From NCBI GenBank assembly GCA_009746045.1, contig RPFO01002275.1, positions 62,001 through 126,000 on the forward strand: a stretch of 64,000 bases of DNA, written 5' to 3'. Both the position numbers and the translations under genes were made by a program. Below the pieces are notes generated by a model, which worked only from the letters and a program-made list of their open reading frames with translations, made no database searches and was not told where the DNA came from. The stretch is from Mesostigma viride (lineage: Eukaryota; Streptophyta; Mesostigmatophyceae; Mesostigmatales; Mesostigmataceae). This document shows positions 42,102-53,706 of the stretch, one piece after another (the stretch's first letter is position 1; every line of letters begins with the position of its first letter).

Positions 42102-42686
42102 TGTTACGTCCCTGCCCTTTTGGCCGGACGTAACAATGGAATAAATTACTAAGGCCGTTTAGTCTATTGGACTTGGGTTTTACGGACCTTGGCTATTGTG
42201 TGAATTGGACTAGTTATTTTGGTCCTAGGTTGTTCTTCTAGGGGCCGGTGCTGTGGCGCCGCGCCGGTTCTGAGTCTGTCAGTTGTTCTAGGCGTGGATC
42301 CTATAGTTGAGGGTCGATGTCGGCCCGGATCCTACGTGGAATGAGTGACTCGGATTGTTCTAGGGAAATTGGTGTGTATCTGCGCCGCAAGCAACCTAGG
42401 TTAAATTGGTCCGAGGACGAGAGTCTCGTCCTCTTGGTTTGATGAATGATAAGTGCGAATACGCCTACACATTGAGCCCGGGGCAATTATCCATTTGTAA
42501 TTGGTATTGCTAGCCAATATAAGTGTGTACTAATTAGCTTGGCATCAAGCCGTGATGCCAGATATCTCACGACTCACGTCGTGAAGCGCAACCTACTTTA
42601 GGCTATCTTGAATTATTCCTAATTCCGGCGAGAAGGGTCTTTCGCTACGTAGCTCAGGCTAGGTGTGTCTGGGCAGGGACGTAACA
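42102..42686 (+). repeat. 5' LTR of Gypsy B
   Basis: 585 bp, TG...CA with terminal TGTTACGTCC and GGACGTAACA inverted to each other. CCAATATAAG near 42512 may combine CCAAT and TATA elements. It pairs with 53122-53706. Confidence 0.95.
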
Positions 42687-43431
42687 CTGGTTATCGGAGG
42701 AAATGTGCTGGAAAGGTTAGCTAACTCTCGCGGAGAGGGTTAGTGAGCCAATTAGGATACCAAGACGAAGCTTGGCGTAGGTAGAGGTTCCGGAATTCAA
42801 CGATTGCTGTCAGGCCGGCGGCCAGCCCGTAAAGGGATTCAACGACGACCTAGCAGCAAGCGGCCAGTCTGGGATACTCGGCGGGGCTAGCAATAGTCCT
42901 GTGGTGAGGTGCTGTCAACGATAGCGTTCAGCTCTCCTGTTTTCAACGACACCTAGTGGCGGCCAGGGCTTGCCTTCAACGACACCGGGTGGCGGCCAGT
43001 TCAGGAGGGATTAACGTCATTGAAGATGGTACGTCCCCTAGTTAGAATTCTTTCTTTACAAAGCTATGCCTGCTGAAGGCTAGCTGGCGAGCTTGCTCTC
43101 TATCCGGGAACGCGCGCGCAGGGGGTTTATGTTATATGTTGTGTCTCTATAGGTTGTAAATGTTGTTGGTGCCCATGGACGTCGCGGAGACGGACATTCG
43201 TTGTTGACCTGCAAGGGGTCGTGGGGGTGGATACCGTCTGGCTGTTGCCGACTGTGTTGACGGTGTTTACCTCCGTGTGTGCGTATAGCCCGTTCCTGCG
43301 GAAGGCTCGGGCGTGTGCTGTGTTATACTCCGTGCTCTCTCTCCTCGTTTGTTTAAGGTCACTGCATTAGAGGTAGCCTGGGTTTCCCCTTTCTCTCTTG
43401 CTTGCAAGCCGCTGCCAGACTATGATGTAAC
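42687..43431 (+). promoter_or_regulatory. Gypsy B leader with primer-binding site
   Basis: TGGTTATCGGAGGAA starts one base after the LTR, as in Gypsy A (TGGTTCCGGAGGAA), and is the likely tRNA primer site. Around 42800-43015 a short unit repeats several times (TTCAACGA, followed by a block ending GGCGGCCAG), a degenerate leader repeat. No gene is seen. Confidence 0.65.
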
Positions 43432-43770
43432 ATGCCACGACGTAAAATAAACAAGGGTGGACAGTCTGGATTTCCTTACTACGCAGTAGCTCACGACGGG
43501 GATAAGGGTAGGCCTGCTATATTCTACAGCTGGAAGACTTGTGAGGAGCATATTAAAGATAAGATATTGTCCCAAGGCTCTAGTGCTAAGTGGAAAGGGT
43601 TTGATAACATTACAGAGGCAGATAGGTTTGTTAGGGAACACATGCCATTGCCTGAGGGGATGCACACCACACGTGAATGCTCCAAGCCACCCACACTCAG
43701 CAGTCAGGGGGAGGGGACAGCAGTTACAGTGACTTTCTCTCAGCTGACCATTGGCCCTAGCAAGCAGTAG
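43432..43770 (+). CDS. Small viroplasmin/RNase H1-N-like ORF upstream of Gypsy B gag
   Basis: 112 residues from the ATG at 43432. GFPYYAVAHDGDKGRPAIFY, then SWKTCEEHI, WKGFDNITEADRFV match the YYAV...IYxSW...YKGFxTxxEAxxF pattern of the viroplasmin/RNase H1 N-terminal domain. It ends VTVTFSQLTIGPS, resembling the tail of the Gypsy A protein. It sits about 130 bp before gag. The frame is intact, and the arrangement is the same in two distinct Gypsy families, so the ORF is a genuine element gene. Confidence 0.78.
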   Translation: MPRRKINKGGQSGFPYYAVAHDGDKGRPAIFYSWKTCEEHIKDKILSQGSSAKWKGFDNITEADRFVREHMPLPEGMHTTRECSKPPTLSSQGEGTAVTVTFSQLTIGPSKQ

Positions 43771-43902
43771 AGGAGACCAGTACTAGGGAGTAGTATTAGG
43801 TTCTACAGTTATAGCTCTATAGCACGTGGTTGCTCTCTCTCTTTCTCTCTCTTCCTTCCTGGGGAGGTGTTGCCTGCAGTGTAAGGTACCGGTACGAGCA
43901 CC

Positions 43903-45936
43903 ATGCCCACACGGTCCCAAACAAGGAACGCCAGAGATACAGAGGAAGAGGCTAGAGAACGAGATCTAGAGAATACAGAGATAGAACCGGTAGACAACCA
44001 CGAGCACGGTACAGAGGGTATGGAGGTACCACTGCACGTCCAAGCAGGGACAGATACAGGTGAGGTCATGGAGAGACCTGCGGAAGGCTCCCCACGATCC
44101 AGAGATCAGAACCCTAGGTTCCCAGCGGATGGGGACATTATAGACGCCTTACCCAGGCAGAGAGATGACAGAAACGACCGAGAGAGGCTCCAGCAGCAAC
44201 GGCAGCAGCAGCCCCAGCAGCAGCCCCAGCAGCAGCAGCAACAGCAGCAGCAGCAACAGCAGCAGCAGCAACAGCAGCGGCAGCAGCAGCAGCAACCGCA
44301 GCAGCAGCAACAGCAGCAGCAGCATCAGCAGCAGCAACGGTCACCACAGCAGCAATGGCAACAGCAGCAACCCCAGACGCAGCAGCAACAACCCCAGACG
44401 AGACCACAATGGCTACCACCTGATCCAGAGCAGCAGAGAGACGAGAATGAAGATACCCTGCACTACCGCCGTCAGCACCAGTCACCGGGCGGCCCACGCA
44501 TCCTTGGGCAGGTCGGGGGCGGCCCCAAGGACCTCCACCGGGCCCCCACACCGGGGCAGACGCAGAGTTCCTTCGGCAGCACGTCCCTGTTACCCACGGC
44601 GTTATGGTATTCGGACGAGGAAGGGGAAGTCCCAGGGGCAGACGGCGAGTTCGATGACCTGGAAGGGACTAACGAGGCGGACGAGGGATCTGTCACGCAG
44701 GGCCCGCCCGTTGGTACTCATAGACCACGGACCAGCCCAGAGGAGACCCGGAGCAGTGTCACCACCCGCGACGAGGAGACTCACACGCCAGCCCAGCGCC
44801 TGGCACCTCAACCGCAGCGTCCACGGGTGCTTGACCGAAGCGCGGTCCCCTCGCCTGCGCCTGCTGGCAACCTCAGTTTCAGCAGGGTGGCACTGGATGA
44901 CCCGGGTACGAACACCCCTCGTCGGTACAGGTGCGCCGGACACACGGCACACCGGACAGATCCGGATCTCTCCCGCGGTCGCAGCCTCCAGCATTCGGCT
45001 CCATCTCCTACAGGGAGGTCGGTGGGCCTAAGCTTAACACGGTAAAGGCCCCACCGATGCCTACCTTCAAGAATGTACCCAAGCTGCACGCGGATATGAA
45101 ACCGCGAGAGGTCGACGAATGGGGACGCATGTGGCAACAGCAGTATACCGTTTGGTGCAATCACAACAGCTGGGAACTGGCCACCTGTGATTTGATCCCG
45201 CATGTGGTTAACACCTGCATGGACCCCTCGGTGGTGAGCATCCTGAACTGTGAGAGCATCGCATCCCAGTCATACCCACAACCGTGGAGGAGCTGATGGA
45301 CCGGGTGCGCCGCAAGCTGATACCCCCAGACGCGGAGCTCCACGAGCGGATCGCTTTCGGCAAGCTACGCCAGGGGACCACCCCATATCGCGAGTTTCTG
45401 TCCAAGTTTGAGTCCAGCGCCGCTTATCTAACCGACATGACCTGGTACGAGTACAAGATCAGATTCATCGAGGCGCTCAGCCCCGAGCTGCAGGATGAGG
45501 TATTCAAACACTACGCTGAGGTCCCCTGGAAGGAGTGGGACATCCTGAATATCCAGAGATACCTTCTGCAGGTGGCCGACGTGGTGGCTCGCGGGCGCGC
45601 ACCCTCGGTGCGCCGTTTCTTCAGGTCAGCCACTGCAGGTCCGCGACGGGTGAACCAGATGTACTCTACGGAGCTCATCGGCGAGGAGGAGGAGGAGTAC
45701 CCGACGACCCTGATGATGGCTACACTGACCTTGGCGTCAACGCGATCGATGCTAGCAAGGCGCGCTGCTTCATGTGCAGTGAGGTGGGGCACCTCAAGCG
45801 CGACTGCCCCAAGCTCCGGGGCAAGAACGCCGGTCGCGGGGCTGGAGAAGGGACACCCAGCGTTCGTTTCTCCGGCCCGGCCTTCGGCAGCCGCCCCGAC
45901 CCTCCGGCCTCGGGACCGACCCCGCAACGCGGGTGA
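43903..45936 (+). pseudogene. Gypsy B gag, three single-base shifts
   Basis: ATG at 43903 (MPTRSQTRN). Acidic N-terminus, a long polyglutamine/proline tract (about 44190-44400), an S/P-rich stretch, then the capsid-like core (FKNVPKLHADMKPREV; LNCESIASQSYPQ; RIAFGKLRQGTTPYREF) and one zinc knuckle, CFMCSEVGHLKRDC (about 45768-45810). Frames change near 45000, 45283 and 45695, each needing one base less, for example at TACCCACAACC. The protein aligns with Gypsy A gag throughout the core. 45937-46382 continues with low-complexity sequence to pol. Confidence 0.85.
44190..44400 (+). repeat. CAG/CAA repeat encoding polyglutamine in Gypsy B gag
   Basis: About 200 bp of CAGCAGCAA-type triplets with CCC, CGG and CAT interruptions. 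It encodes Q-rich sequence with P, R and H. Frames on the other strand show alanine or leucine runs and are artefacts of the repeat. Confidence 0.92.
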
Positions 45937-46382
45937 GCGTGCGGCTCGCCTGCAGCACGCCAGACAGGTCCCGACGCAGTACCAGCAGCCGCGACCACCC
46001 GCGACCAACTCTACCAAGGGTGTGTTGCGCGCGGTCAACGAGATGAGGCGCGGCGACAGTCCTCCTCTTCCGGCCAAACGCAGGCAGTGGCTGGCTACGA
46101 GTATGACGATGAGGAGGGGGCTGACGAAGAGGAGGAGGGGGGGAAGAGGGCGGGTGGTCGGGCGAGGCGGCCTCCCGTCCCACCGCTCCTCGGGAGTAGT
46201 AGCCCTGCCCATGGGCTTGGGTCCCGGGGTAGGGGATAGGATAGAAAAATCAGATGGTAGCCCGACGCGGAGTCAACTAGAGTAGAGGTAGATGTTAACA
46301 ACGTGGCCGCAGACGCGCCCTCCCAACCGGCGGCGCGTGCATCTCAGGGAGATTCGCGGCATCTGTTTCTTTTCAGTGGGGG

Positions 46383-49300
46383 TTGTTGGTCCCTCCCACC
46401 GTCCTTGATCCGTATTTGAAGGAGAAAACGATCATGGACGTGAAGTTCCTGGTGGACACCGGCGCCTCCACGTCCTTCATCAACGAGGCCCTGGTGCGTC
46501 GGCTGGGCCTGGTACCCCGGCCTCACACCACGGCAGTCTATGTCACCTACTCAGACGGTCGGCGACACCAATCGCCGGGCCTAGCAGACATCAAGGGTGT
46601 GCTGCAGGGCACGCCGGTGGACCTGGTGGCGACTATTGCGCCGCTGGGCGCTGCCGACATCATCATTGGCGTGGACTGGCTGGACAAGCAGGATGTGGAC
46701 ATCAGTGTGCGCCGGCGGGTAGTTTGGTTTCCGGATGGTTCATTCTGGTGCCCTGACAGCGAGTATAGGGCACAGGCCGCGGAGGTCCATAACATTACAC
46801 ACGAGCGCTCGGCGGACGGGCCTCGACCAGCGTCCCAGATCCTGATGAGCAGCAAGACGCTGGCGCGCCAGCTTCGGAAGGGCAAGGAGTACGCGATGTA
46901 TCGCATAGACCTGGATAGCACTCAGGCTCTGCTTAACGAGATCGGTGCCGGATTCACACCGGATGAGCTGGCGCGGTTCAATGCCGTCCTGGAGAAGCGC
47001 ACTACCCTTTTTGCGGATCGCACCCCCAGTTCCCTCCCAATCGATCGGTGTTGCACCGTGTCCAGCTCCAGGAGGGTTCTGGGCCTACTGTGTCTCCCAT
47101 GTACCGCATGGGCCCAGTCGAGCTGGTGGAGCTCAAGAAGATCCTCATTTCACTGCTTGACGCTGGGCTCATTGAACCCAGCAACAGCCCCTTCTCAGCG
47201 GGCGTGCTGCTCGTTCCCAAGCCAGGAGGCAAGTGGCGTCTGGTGACGGATTACCGGAAGCTGAACGCCATCACCGTCAAGTCCCGGTATCCTCTACCGC
47301 GGATCGACGACATCTTCAACCGTGTCCAGGGGGCCACGTGTTTCACCGTCATCGACTGTGCGGACGGGTTTTGGCAGCTGCGCATCGCGCCAGAAGACTG
47401 CCACAAGACCGCGTTCGCTACGCCCTTCGGCACTATCAGTTTCGGGTGGCGGCAATGGGGCTGTGCAATTCGCCGGCGTCCTTCCAGATGCTGATGAATG
47501 ATATCCTCCGTCCGGTGATGGGTACAGCCCACTTGCCACAGGTCTCCCAGGACCTGGCGGACCCGCAGAAGGGGGCGCCCGCCCTGGACCTACAAGCGCA
47601 CGTGCGCGCTGGCGTATCTGGACGACATCCTGGTGTACTCCAAGACGTTCGAGGAGCACCTAGAGGATGTGGACGCCGTGCTTCAGATCATGGAGGATGA
47701 GCACCTTTCGGCGCGGAAAGCCAAGGTGCGCGCCGGCCGCTGCGTGCCGTTTCTGGGCCATACCTTGTCCGCGACGGCATCGCGACCGACCCGGAGAAGA
47801 TCGAGTCCGTCCAGCAATGGCCTGTCCCTACGGACGTGAAGGGGGTGCGCAGCTTCCTGGGCTTGGCTTCTTACTACCGACGGTTCATCCCACGGTTTGC
47901 CACCATCGCCGCCCCGATCAACGCTCTTCTCAAGAAGGGTACCCCGTTCCTCTGGGCTGAGCAGTGCCAACAGGCTTTTGAGGCGCTTAAGCGCCACCTC
48001 ACCACAGCACCAGTCCTTATCCTGCCGGACCCGGCCCTTCCTTTCGTTGTGGCTACGGACGCCAGCAAGGTGGCCATCGGGGGGTCCTCCTGCAGGACCA
48101 AGGCAAGGGTCTTCAGCCCATCGAGTATATCTCACGCACAATGATTCCGGCGGAGCGGAATTACCCAGTGCATCAGCAGGAGCTTCTGGCAGTAGTCTAC
48201 AGCTGCCACACGTGGCGTCACCATCTTCTGGGGGCCCAGTTTTCGGTGGCCATTAGTGAGCAGGGGGATCTCGACCCCCACCGCCTGGTGATCCACACCG
48301 ACCACCGGCCGCTCACCCACCTCCTGGTGCAGCCCAACCTGACGCCCCGCCAAGCGCGGTGGATGGAGTACTTGTCACAGTTTGCGCCATTCAAGATCCA
48401 ATACGTCAAGGGCGCGGACAACGTGGTGCCAGACGCCCTTTCGCGACGGGCGGACTATTGGTTCTACGAGGACATGGATGTGCTTCATACCACTTGCGTA
48501 CCAGTGGCCGCCCCGGGGACCGCCTACGGCGCGGAGCCACGGTCTCCCCGGGCCCGCCACCTGTTTCATCTGGGACACACCACCAGTGATGACTTGTCAC
48601 CTCTCTTGGAGGAGACGAGTGCCCACGAGGACGTGGACGCCCCCGGGGAGGGGGAGGGATCGCATATGCGCATGCCCCTTAGCCATGTGGTGCCGCCCCA
48701 GGGAATTTTTCAGCTTCAGCCGATCGGCCCGCCCACAGTCTTCTCCGAATTCGTCAACCAGGCGAGTGCGGAGACAGACCCGGCCGCGGACGCGTTCACA
48801 GTCACGTCGGAACTGGAGACGATGATCAGTCGTTTCACGGTCACGGAGGAAGCGGCGCTTGAAGCCATCCGGGCGCATCCCCAGCAGATGGGTGCCTACC
48901 CTTGCAAGTTCCAGGAGGGACGCCTGTTCGTGAGTGTCCAGCCGGAGGAATGGCGGCTGTATGTCCCGGAGCTTTGTAGGGCCGCCTTGCTTCACGAGCT
49001 CCACGATTCGCTTCTAGGCGGACATCAAGGAAGCCACCGTCTTTATCCTCGGGCCCGCAAACATTTCTACTGGCCAGGGATGAAGGAGTATATTGAGACA
49101 TATGTGCGCCAGTGCCCCTCGTGCCAGATCATGAAGTCCAGGAACACGGGCTCGCAAGCCGTCCCCAAGACGTTACCTGATCCGATGGGTCCTTGGGATT
49201 CTATCATGATGGACTTCATCGGCCCGTTCAAGAAGACGAAGAGCGGCAACAGCATGGTCCTGGTGTTCGTGGACCGCCTGACGCGCATGTGTCACTTGGC

Positions 49301-50326
49301 CCCGTGTCCGGCCGACCTCACTGCGGAGGAGTGCGCCAAGATATACCTGACGCACGTGTTCCGATTCCATGGGCTCAGCCGACAGTTCATCTCTGATCGC
49401 GACAAGCTCTTCACGGCCAAATTCTGGCAGGAGTTCTTCGAGCGGTTGGGCACCAAGGTGTCGCTGGGTACGGCCTACCACAGTTCGTCGTCCATCTGGT
49501 GGAGCGGTTGAACCGTACAGTGCAAGAGACCATGCGACACTACACCGACGCGGTGGGCAGCAATTGGGAGGAACTTCTGGGCTTGGTGGAGTTCTCCCTG
49601 AACAATGCTCCCCAGGCCGCCCACGGATTTACCCCCTTTTTCCTCAACTCTGGCAGACACCCTCTCACGCCTCCCGACCTGCTTATGAGCCCTGAACGGG
49701 GAGAGGATCAGGTCAAGCTGGACACACGCCAGGGGGTTGATCGCTTGCTGCAGCGGATGCACCAGGCGCATAACAGTGCCGTCCAGGGTTACCGCGCCGC
49801 GACCGAGCGGTATCTGGAGAGGACAGCCGGCAAGCGGGATAACCGGGCGCCGTCCATTGAGGTGGGCGATTGGGTCCTGGTGGAGGGCCCACAGATCGGA
49901 CGATTCTCACACAAGGTGGAGAAGGAGCTGAAGACTAAGCTTCGTCCCATGTTCCTGGGCCCCTACAAGGTGCTCTCCAAGTTTGACGACGTCATGTTCC
50001 AGGTGGACGTCCCGGTGTCATGGAACCTCACATCCAACCGTTTCCATCGTGACCAGCTCAAGTTGTACCACCAGAACACCATTCAGGGTAGGGTCAATCC
50101 CCCGGCCCCGTTGGAGTTCAATCCAGACACAGGGGAACAGGAGGATGAGGTGGCTGCGATCGTGGGACACCGAGATGTCAAACGAGGGCGGGGGACCCAG
50201 CGACAGTACCGCGTGCGATGGCGATTCGCGCAGCATGAGTCGGAGGACTCCTGGCGCACCCCTACTGAGTTAGCGGGTTGCGCCCGCTTATTGGAAGCAT
50301 ACAAGAAGACACACCAGTTGCATTAA
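46383..50326 (+). pseudogene. Gypsy B pol: PR, RT, RNase H, INT, chromodomain (frameshifted)
   Basis: PR: FLVDTGASTSFI and IIIGVDW (about 46450-46680). RT: LLDAGLIEPSNSPFSAGV, YRKLNAITVKS, DCADGFWQLRIA, then an insert (AHLPQVSQDL onward) and AYLDDILVYS (near 47610). RNase H: FVVATDASKVAIGG and TDHRPL. INT: HHCC region near 49000-49130, MDFIGPF, QFISDRDKLF, VERLNRTVQE, then FLGPYKVLS. The chromodomain is at the C-terminus (VAAIVGHRDVKRGRGTQRQY, SEDSW, LLEAYKK). Frames change near 47055, 47433, 47560 (two bases), 47778, 48085 and 49493, each explained by a lost base, often in a G or C run (for example GGGG at 48079-48084). No other stop was noticed. Confidence 0.9.
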
Positions 50327-50751
50327 TAGGCGGTATAACGGTGTACGGTGTAGGGTGAGAGTGAGGTGTGCGCCGGGTACTAGGTACACGCCAACTAACG
50401 CCTTGGCTTTGGTGTGTGGGCCGTGCAGGGACGCCGCGGAGGCGCTTCCCAGAGGCCAGACTTCTGCCAGCGCCGCGGAGGCTGTAGAGGCGGGAATCCG
50501 GGTAGTAGACGGGGAGTCGAGTGAGGAAGATCTGGTGGATATGGACACGACAGATTACCCGGAGGCCCCTCTACCAGAACAGGTTGACAGGATGCAGACA
50601 GCTCGCGGAGAGCCTGCAGTCCGAAGGGGTGCTTCAAGGGCCGGGGGCTCGGGAGGGGGTGGTCGGCACGAGACGTCGTCCAGACCCGGAGCCCGGACGC
50701 GCGCGCGCTGCAGCTAGTGAAGGAGCTGAATGAGGAGACCTTTAACCCCCG

Positions 50752-52900
50752 ATGTTCGTGCGCGACTATGGTCGGGAGGGTGACTTGATGGAGCGGCGTC
50801 GTCGGCGCCGGAACCAGATGCCGTCGGATGCCCGCGCTGATTCCATTTTGGCGCATGTCGGCCCCGCTAAGCTGGAGGATTTTCGATGGTTCGTGCGCAG
50901 GAATGTGGGGTTCAAGATCGAGACCCGCACTGCCGAGCGCGACGGCGTGGTGGTCGGTATCGACTGGGAAACCCATGAGCGGGAGTGCCTGTGTCATGCG
51001 TGCGTGAACACGCTGGATGCAGGTCTGGTATTTCCACGGCTGTTGCTCCTCCTGATTCCGCCCGAGGTGCGGAAGCATCTGGAGAACTACTTTCCTCGAT
51101 ACCTCCCGTTGGAAGGGGCGTGCGGGGCGAGAAGTGTATGCGCGCGGGCCAGTACTCGTTACGGCAGGCTCTGGATCGCATCGTGGCGATGGACGACGAG
51201 GACCAGGATGATGGGAGCGAGGGTGACGACTCCGACTCTGATGACTACCCTCCCCGTCCCTTCCTCGTCCCCCTTCAAGGGATCCACCTTCTGGGGGCTC
51301 CTTGGAGGGCGGCGCAGGACATCGTCCTGTGACGCGTTTCGAGGCGCCACCGCCGGCAATGGGCTGGGGGCGCCCCTCTGGGCGAGGGTCTCGCCCGCGG
51401 TCCACGGGTTGGGGCGGAGGCAGTCAACCAGACTCTCGGCGTGCTCCAGACCGGCCTGCACGTCGGCGCTCGCCCTCACCGTCATCGCGCTCGCGTTCCC
51501 GTTCGGACTCGGGAACGGAGGTACGCCCTGCTCGCCGAGCGTCACCACCACCTCGTCGCCCGGCGGATCGGCACTGGGAGCGCACGTGGGGGTCGGCGGT
51601 GGAATTGGAGCGAGAGGCTCGGCGACCGCGGTCGGACACGACGGGAGCTGCTCCGGTTAGGACAGAACAGCCGGCCGGGGGCGAGCCCCCGGTTGTGGCC
51701 CCCTTAGATCCTCCGACGGATGCGGGCCAGGAGGAGCCTACCTTCCTTGTCTCCTTGGAACCACCGGAGCCTACCTTCTTGGTCTCCCTGGATCCACGTC
51801 CCCGGCCTGCACCAGCCGGCTCATCCATGCCACGTCCGGCGGAGGGACACCTCCGTCCCACTTCGTCGGGTCGACACTCGCACCCTTCCGCGGAGGATCC
51901 GCGCCTACCCACCATGGCAGAGACGCGACCTCGGGCTGCGGAGGGCCCCAGCGGTACGGACATTCTGGTACCAGCGGAGCCCGTGATGCGCTTGGAAGCG
52001 CTCGTAGCTGCGGTACAATCCGGACAGGACCTGATACAGCGTCTGATGGTCCAGCACGGTCGTCAAGGTGATCATTCTGCTGCCACTTCAGTGGGCTATG
52101 ATGCGGCCTCCAGAGCTCCTGGGTCATCTCACGAGGAGTGGTCATTGGGAGACTTCATACGGCCGGTACCGGGCAGAGTGGTGCGACATGGTGGGCCAGG
52201 ACCTCGCACGGAGAAGCTTTGTGTGACATTCGAGGGGCCTCCGGCTTTTCAGGTTCCCCCGGGTACGCACTTACCTGCTCCCCTGGTGTTTCGCGCGGGT
52301 CCTTGGTTCGCTGTGGATCGCGGGGCTTACTGGGAACAGGTAGAGATCACCTTTCTGCCCCAGGTTCCTCTGCCCCTGCCGCAACCCGACGACCCTCGTT
52401 TCCCCGCCGCGGTGGGGCATGTTGTGCGATTCGGGTCCGAGGACTGGTGGGATTGGCGCTATCAGGTCGATGGGGTGAAGCACGTGGTGACGCCTCCCAA
52501 GGTGGCTCCAGCGGAGGGGAGTGCCTTTCTTAATCTGGTGGCGCCCGATATTGTAGGGGCCCGGTCGGTGTCGATCAACGATGATCACGTGCGTATGGAG
52601 GTTTTCCTGATGGGGGTGGCCTTTGTTCGCGAGCACCGGTGTGGGGTGGTGGATCGGTCGGCGTTGACGCTCATGTTCACCCATCCCCAGTACCTCGCTG
52701 GGTTCCTGTCTCTGTGGCCCCGAGGGTCGTGGCTGGAGCTGTCCCGGCTGGGTCGGCAGAAGGTGTCCCCCTACCAGGTGGCTTTTGAGATTGACCTGTG
52801 TTCGCACCCTGGGATGATGATTTCACAGATGACCCACGCGGGGCGTAGGGCCCTCACTGAAGTCCTGGTGCAGCGACGTGCCACTAGCGGCGGACGCTAA
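50752..52900 (+). pseudogene. Gypsy B third ORF in env position, two frame shifts
   Basis: ATG at 50752; earlier open frames from 50327 may add an N-terminus. The first 130 residues (MPSDARADSILAHVGPAKL; ECLCHACVNTL) align loosely with the start of the Gypsy A third ORF. An acidic stretch (MDDEDQDDGSEGDDSDSDDY), an S/P/R-rich linker and a short helix (MRLEALVAAVQSGQDLIQRL) follow. The C-terminal domain of about 250 residues is rich in W, F and V (WWDWRYQVDGVKHVVTPP; QYLAGFLSLWPRGSW). Frame changes near 51190 and 51310 are single-base losses. No signal peptide or clear membrane anchor was found. Function unknown. Confidence 0.65.
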
Positions 52901-53121
52901 AGTGGTTAGAATAGTTTTTCGTGACGGATAGCGGATTGATCCAGTCACCATTGGAGTCTTACTACTACGTCAGAGTTGGGCCTGTGTATCAACTTCTAGA
53001 GGAACTGGCATTACTAACCTGTGGGTGAACCGAGGTTGGGACATAGTACTCTTATAGTAGCGTTGTTTTTCCAAATTTACCTTGTACGGTAGGGACTACC
53101 GACCCCCATGGGGGGGAGGAG
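52901..53121 (+). other. Gypsy B 3' untranslated region with polypurine tract
   Basis: About 220 bp without a gene, ending in ATGGGGGGGAGGAG directly before TGTTAC, a clear polypurine tract. Confidence 0.85.
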
Positions 53122-53706
53122 TGTTACGTCCCTGCCCTTTTGGCCGGACGTAACAATGGAATAAATTACTAAGGCCGTTTAGTCTATTGGACTTGGGTTT
53201 TACGGACCTTGGCTATTGTGTGAATTGGACTAGTTATTTTGGTCCTAGGTTGTCCTTCTAGGGGCCGGTGCTGTGGCGCCGCGCCGGTTCTGAGTCTGTC
53301 AGTTGTTCTAGGCGTGGATCCTATAGTTGAGGGTCGATGTCGGCCCGGATCCTACGTGGAATGAGTGACTCGGATTGTTCTAGGGAAATTGGTGTGTATC
53401 TGCGCCGCAAGCAACCTAGGTTAAATTGGTCCGAGGACGAGAGTCTCGTCCTCTTGGTTTGATGAATGATAAGTGCGAATACGCCTACACATTGAGCCCG
53501 GGGCAATAATCCATTTGTAATTGGTATTGCTAGCCAATATAAGTGTGTACTAATTAGCTTGGCATCAAGCCGTGATGCCAGATATCTCACGACTCACGTC
53601 GTGAAGCGCAACCTACTTTAGGCTATCTTGAATTATTCCTAATTCCGGCGAGAAGGGTCTTTCGCTACGTAGCTCAGGCTAGGTGTGTCTGGGCAGGGAC
53701 GTAACA
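53122..53706 (+). repeat. 3' LTR of Gypsy B
   Basis: 585 bp, paired with 42102-42686, followed by TCACC (53707-53711). Confidence 0.95.

Larger units (their letters stand above)
42102..53706 (+). mobile_element. Ty3/Gypsy chromovirus Gypsy B, full length
   Basis: 11605 bp with 585-bp LTRs (42102-42686 and 53122-53706; TGTTACGTCC...GACGTAACA), flanked by TCACC (42097-42101 and 53707-53711). I see two differences between the LTRs (a T/C near 42234 and a T/A near 42488). The plan matches Gypsy A: viroplasmin-like ORF, gag, PR-RT-RNase H-INT-chromodomain, third ORF. Coding is interrupted by about twelve single-base shifts in the same direction, with no additional stops noticed. Confidence 0.95.

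Noticed and set aside
44138-44551. Minus-strand alanine- or leucine-rich frames
   Set aside because: They are antisense readings of the CAG/CAA tract encoding polyglutamine in Gypsy B gag.
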